64,000 nt of DNA, from assembly GCF_900116565.1 (NCBI RefSeq), contig NZ_FPCJ01000001.1:496001-560000 (forward strand). The letters are read 5' to 3'. The position numbers and the translations under genes are program-made. Under the pieces are notes generated by a model. The model was not told the DNA's origin and made no database searches. It worked only from the letters and a program-made list of their open reading frames with translations. Source of the stretch: Thermoflavifilum thermophilum (GTDB taxonomy: Bacteria > Bacteroidota > Bacteroidia > Chitinophagales > Chitinophagaceae). Position 1 is the stretch's first letter. Each line of letters begins with the position of its first letter. This document shows positions 61,003 to 64,000 of this stretch, piece by piece.

Positions 61003-61029
61003 GGCGGGTGAGTTTTATTTGGCTGATAA

Positions 61030-61482
61030 TTATGAAATCAGCTGCAATTCACATCCTGCTGCTTCGATGGCTTTTCGGGCTTGAGCACTGGCCGCATGGG
61101 CAACAAAACGCACCCCTTTGGCGGTAAAACTACCTTTTGCCAGAATCTTCAACCGTTCGGTATTTTTCATTAAACCTGTTTGTTGCAATACTTCAGGCGA
61201 AATTTCTCGTAATCCGTATTTTTGTACCCAGGCATCTACCTGGCTCAGGTTTACAATTTTGAACAATTGTTTATCGGGATGACTGAATCCTCTTTTGGGC
61301 ACGCGGCGATGCAGGGGCATCTGGCCTCCTTCATGTCCTTTTTTGATTTTATATCCTGAGCGTGATTGGTGACCTTTGGTACCTCTGGTTGATGTTCCAC
61401 CCTTGCCGGAAGCTTCTCCTCTTCCCAGTCGTTTGGCTTTTTTTACTGATCCGGCAGCCGGTTTGAGCGTATGTAATTGCAT
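61030..61482 (-). CDS. rplO: 50S ribosomal protein L15
   Basis: Large-subunit protein of 150 residues. It starts MQLHTLKPAAGSVKKAKRLG with the Gly/Arg-rich flexible segment GRGEASGKGGTSTRGTKGHQ typical of L15, then GGQMPLHRRVPKRGF and a C-terminal globular part. The ATG at 61482 is chosen over a TTG two codons upstream. It lies 28 bases after rpmD and before secY. Confidence 0.98.
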   Translation of the reverse strand: MQLHTLKPAAGSVKKAKRLGRGEASGKGGTSTRGTKGHQSRSGYKIKKGHEGGQMPLHRRVPKRGFSHPDKQLFKIVNLSQVDAWVQKYGLREISPEVLQQTGLMKNTERLKILAKGSFTAKGVRFVAHAASAQARKAIEAAGCELQLIS

Positions 61483-61510
61483 AAACAAGTTCGTTTAACA
61501 AAGTTAAGTT

Positions 61511-61702
61511 TTATTTTTCTTCGTTGATGGGTTGTACGCTTACCAGATGCTGCACTTTCCGCACCATACCCAGAATCTGGGGAGTAGCCTCGTGTTCCAC
61601 GGTGGCGTGCAGCTTTTTCAGGCCAAGCGCCTGAAGTGTCTTTTTCTGGCGTTCAGGCCGGTCTATTGCACTTCTTATCTGTGTGATTCTGATTTTTCCC
61701 AT
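61511..61702 (-). CDS. rpmD: 50S ribosomal protein L30
   Basis: 63-residue large-subunit protein: [20 protein letters not shown], then [20 protein letters not shown]. The open frame extends 15 codons further upstream (to 61747), but those residues are not family sequence and run into the rpsE region, so the ATG at 61702 is used. It lies between rpsE and rplO. Confidence 0.97.
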   Translation of the reverse strand: MGKIRITQIRSAIDRPERQKKTLQALGLKKLHATVEHEATPQILGMVRKVQHLVSVQPINEEK

Positions 61703-61756
61703 GGTAAAAAAATTAATGGTTTCTTGCATGGGTAAGCAATTGTCCATGCACCGGTT

Positions 61757-62275
61757 TTATCCGTTGAACACTTTTTTCAATGAAACGTGGCGATCTCGCG
61801 CTACTTGTATAGGCTCACGCAACATGGCAAGAGCCTTGAAGGTTGCTTTTACCACGTTATGCGGGTTGGTTGAGCCCAGGGACTTGGTAAGCACATCGGT
61901 AATCCCAGCACTTTCGAGCACAGCACGCATGGAACCACCAGCAATTACTCCCGTTCCGTGAGCTGCGGGCTTGATCAGTACCTTGGCAGCTCCTTCCTTG
62001 GCAAATTGCTCATGCGGAATGGTGCCGTGAATAATAGGCACACGAATCAGGTTTTTTTTCGCATCGTCAATGCCTTTGTTGATGGCTTCCTGAACTTCCT
62101 TAGCTTTACCCAGTCCGTGACCTACCACACCTTTGCCATTTCCAACCACTACCAGTGCTGAAAAGCTAAAGTTTCTTCCACCTTTCGTAGTCTTGGTCAC
62201 ACGATTGATGGCGACCACTTTTTCCTTTAACTCCAGATCGCCAGCTTTTACCCGTTGAATGTGTTGTTTAGCCAT
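61757..62275 (-). CDS. rpsE: 30S ribosomal protein S5
   Basis: 172-residue small-subunit protein involved in decoding fidelity. Family motifs: [60 protein letters not shown] and [20 protein letters not shown]. It lies between rplR and rpmD in the spc operon. Confidence 0.98.
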   Translation of the reverse strand: MAKQHIQRVKAGDLELKEKVVAINRVTKTTKGGRNFSFSALVVVGNGKGVVGHGLGKAKEVQEAINKGIDDAKKNLIRVPIIHGTIPHEQFAKEGAAKVLIKPAAHGTGVIAGGSMRAVLESAGITDVLTKSLGSTNPHNVVKATFKALAMLREPIQVARDRHVSLKKVFNG

Positions 62276-62295
62276 ATGCTGTTTAATAAATCAAG

Positions 62296-62649
62296 TTAAA
62301 ATTGTAAACCTGCTGCACGTGCTCCTTCTGCCAGCGCTTTTACCCGGCCATGGTATAGGTAGCCACTCCGGTCAAACACGCATTGGGTAATACCTAGTGC
62401 CAATGCTTTTTTAGCTAATGCCTCTCCTACCCAATAGGATTTCTCGGTTTTGGTACCTTTTTTAGCGGCAATATCCTTATCGCGGGATGATGCAGCTGCT
62501 AAAGTATGCCCTTTGGTATCATCAATCAGCTGGGCATAGATAGATGTGTTGCTCCGGAATACGGAGAGCCTGGGACGGGTTGGTGTACCCGAGATCCGCT
62601 TGCGGATGCGGAGATGAATTTTTTCTCGTCTGGATAATTGTTTTTTCAT
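62296..62649 (-). CDS. rplR: 50S ribosomal protein L18
   Basis: 117-residue 5S rRNA-binding protein: [20 protein letters not shown] at the start, [20 protein letters not shown] and the C-terminal [20 protein letters not shown]. It lies between rplF and rpsE. Confidence 0.98.
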   Translation of the reverse strand: MKKQLSRREKIHLRIRKRISGTPTRPRLSVFRSNTSIYAQLIDDTKGHTLAAASSRDKDIAAKKGTKTEKSYWVGEALAKKALALGITQCVFDRSGYLYHGRVKALAEGARAAGLQF

Positions 62650-62714
62650 ATCAAATTTCCTGTTTTAATGGCTTCCGGTCTTGGTCGGAAGCGCGGAACC
62701 AGGGAATGCATTAT

Positions 62715-63269
62715 TTATTTACCGGCACTTTTACCTGCCTTGCGGCGTACTACCTCATCGGCATAGCGGATACCCTTGCCTTTGTAGGGCTCAGGCTTGC
62801 GCAGACTTCTGATTTTGGCGGCAACTGCACCAAGCAATTGCTTATCTGCACTTTCCAGTATGATTTTGGGGTTTTGCCCCTTTTCGGCTTCGGTTTTCAC
62901 TTTCACCTCTTTAGGTACTTCCATCAGGATGTTATGGGAATACCCTACGGTAATATCCAGCAGCTGCCCCTGGGCATTAGCTCTGTAGCCAACCCCCACC
63001 AATTCCAGTTCCTTGCGAAATCCTTCCGAAACGCCTTTTACCATATTAGCCAGCAAAGCTCTGTAGGTACCGTGAAGCTCTTTGTGCCGGATTTGATCGG
63101 TGGGGCGTTTTACCACAATTTCTCCTGACTGAACAATCACCTGGATATCCCGATCTACCGCAAGGGAGAGTTCCCCTTTGGGACCTTTTACGGTCACTTC
63201 ATTAGCCGGCGAAACCTGTACCGTAACGCCTGCTGGAATTTTTACCGGTATTTTTGCTATGCGAGACAT
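62715..63269 (-). CDS. rplF: 50S ribosomal protein L6
   Basis: 184-residue large-subunit protein near the factor-binding site. It starts MSRIAKIPVKIPAGVTVQVS; a TTG two codons upstream is rejected in favour of the ATG at 63269. Two L6 repeats are visible. The C-terminal signature KIRSLRKPEPYKGKGIRYAD is intact and followed by a basic tail. It lies between rpsH and rplR. Confidence 0.98.
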   Translation of the reverse strand: MSRIAKIPVKIPAGVTVQVSPANEVTVKGPKGELSLAVDRDIQVIVQSGEIVVKRPTDQIRHKELHGTYRALLANMVKGVSEGFRKELELVGVGYRANAQGQLLDITVGYSHNILMEVPKEVKVKTEAEKGQNPKIILESADKQLLGAVAAKIRSLRKPEPYKGKGIRYADEVVRRKAGKSAGK

Positions 63270-63310
63270 AATCAAAATCTTCTTCAGCTTTGAAACAAAT
63301 CAGCTTTGTA

Positions 63311-63709
63311 TCAATACACCACACACAACACCTCACCTCCGATGTGCTGAGCCCTGGCTTCTTTATCGGTCATCACCCCACGGGAGGTGGAAACGATGGC
63401 AATACCAAGGCCATTCTTCACCCGAGGCAGGTCTTGAGGTTTGGCATACCTGCGAAGTCCCGGACGGCTCACTCTTTCCAGCATACGGATGGCTGGCTGC
63501 CGGGTTTGAGGATCATATTTCAGGGCAATTTTGATAATCCCCTGTTTGTTATCATCTTCAAACTTATATTTCAGGATATAACCCTTTTCATACAGAATTT
63601 CCGTCATCCGTTTTTTCAGATTGGAAGCCGGTATTTCGACAATCCGATGACCGGCCATCTGGGCATTGCGGATGCGGGTCAGGTAATCTGCTATGGGATC
63701 TGTCACCAT
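63311..63709 (-). CDS. rpsH: 30S ribosomal protein S8
   Basis: 132-residue 16S rRNA-binding protein: [20 protein letters not shown] at the start, and the C-terminal signature [20 protein letters not shown]. In E. coli S8 represses the spc operon; nothing here shows that directly. It lies between rpsN and rplF. Confidence 0.98.
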   Translation of the reverse strand: MVTDPIADYLTRIRNAQMAGHRIVEIPASNLKKRMTEILYEKGYILKYKFEDDNKQGIIKIALKYDPQTRQPAIRMLERVSRPGLRRYAKPQDLPRVKNGLGIAIVSTSRGVMTDKEARAQHIGGEVLCVVY

Positions 63710-63731
63710 AATCTGTTTGCAAATTTTAATG

Positions 63732-64000
63732 TTACCATGAAGCTTTTCTTACACCGGGAATCTTTCCTTCCAGTGCCATCTCCCGGAATTTAATACGGGA
63801 AATTCCGAAATAGCGGATATATCCTCTGGGACGGCCGGTAAGCTGGCAGCGGTTACGCAGGCGCACGGGCGACGAATTTTTGGGAAGTGCGTCCAGTGCC
63901 TTGTAGTCGCCTGCGGCTTTCAGGGCTGCCCGTTTTTCGGCGTATTTGGCGACCAGCCGTTCACGTTTTCTTTCTCTGGCAATGATGGATTGTTTTGACA
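63732..64000 (-). CDS. rpsN: 30S ribosomal protein S14 (first base outside window)
   Basis: 89-residue small-subunit protein complete except for the A of its ATG, which falls one base beyond the window. The visible sequence runs [20 protein letters not shown] to the stop. [20 protein letters not shown] and [20 protein letters not shown] are the S14 signature. The length and the lack of CxxC pairs show the zinc-independent (long) form. It lies 22 bases upstream of rpsH, the conserved spc order; rplE is expected just outside. Confidence 0.97.
   Translation of the reverse strand, partial: SKQSIIARERKRERLVAKYAEKRAALKAAGDYKALDALPKNSSPVRLRNRCQLTGRPRGYIRYFGISRIKFREMALEGKIPGVRKASW

Noticed and set aside
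1-64000. CRISPR arrays, insertion sequences, prophage, toxin-antitoxin or restriction systems
   Set aside because: No regularly spaced repeats, transposase, integrase, phage structural gene or restriction/methylase motif was seen in the window.

Overview
The window looks like a chromosomal segment of a member of the Bacteroidota, most likely the Chitinophagaceae. The evidence is the set of families present: DUF1573, DUF2027-Smr, CarboxypepD_reg-like proteins, the fused alpha/beta E1 dehydrogenase, the type-B sdhCAB order, a TonB-dependent receptor and DUF4870. It is supported by perfect TAnnTTTG promoter elements in front of many genes, weak Shine-Dalgarno sequences and middling GC. Genus-level placement is a guess. 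There is no insertion sequence, prophage, CRISPR array, toxin-antitoxin pair or obvious defence island; most of the window is housekeeping DNA.

Layout. 1-8.3 kb: a 5'-truncated RND efflux permease coupled to a NadR-like kinase, mtgA, a Sua5/YrdC gene, an ATP-grasp-like protein and a TonB-dependent receptor. 8.4-12.4 kb: guaA with a lipoprotein one base behind it, a ligase-associated exonuclease, then a terminator and tRNA-Gln. 12.4-15.9 kb: DUF4870 protein, RNase P RNA, Smr protein and a secreted Trp/Tyr-rich protein. 16-21.4 kb: a minus-strand operon of secreted PIG-L deacetylase, two tiny membrane proteins, a sodium/solute symporter and a patatin. 21.4-29.1 kb: acetoacetyl-CoA synthetase, a glycosyltransferase, xseAB, a divergent pair of paralogous secreted proteins and a Zn-dependent phospholipase C-like protein. 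29.1-38.4 kb: sdhCAB, a conserved unknown, murQ with a GlcNAc-kinase-like gene, an S41 protease, ubiX-aroQ and a tiny lipoprotein. 38.5-53.6 kb: mpl, a DEDDh exonuclease, polyprenol-phosphate mannosyltransferase, EamA transporter, dnaG, CYTH protein, an unknown secreted protein, the fused E1, DUF1573 protein, an aminotransferase and an M28 peptidase. 53.6-54.0 kb: an AT-rich gap with a candidate small RNA. 54-64 kb: carA, then the distal spc/alpha ribosomal operon read leftward from rpsN to rplQ, including secY, map, infA and rpoA.

How the genes fit together. Cell-wall synthesis and recycling recur (mtgA, murQ plus kinase, mpl). Information processing dominates the right end. Respiration is represented by sdhCAB and the E1 dehydrogenase. 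The PIG-L/symporter/patatin block may form an outside-in pathway: deacetylate a substrate outside the cytoplasm, then import it by sodium symport.

No convincing new multi-gene system is visible. The best leads are the independent RNA at 53.8-54.0 kb, the tiny membrane proteins inside the PIG-L operon, the tiny lipoprotein at 38.2 kb, the divergent paralogue pair at 26.4-28.1 kb, and the frequency of promoters so close to start codons that the transcripts should be leaderless.
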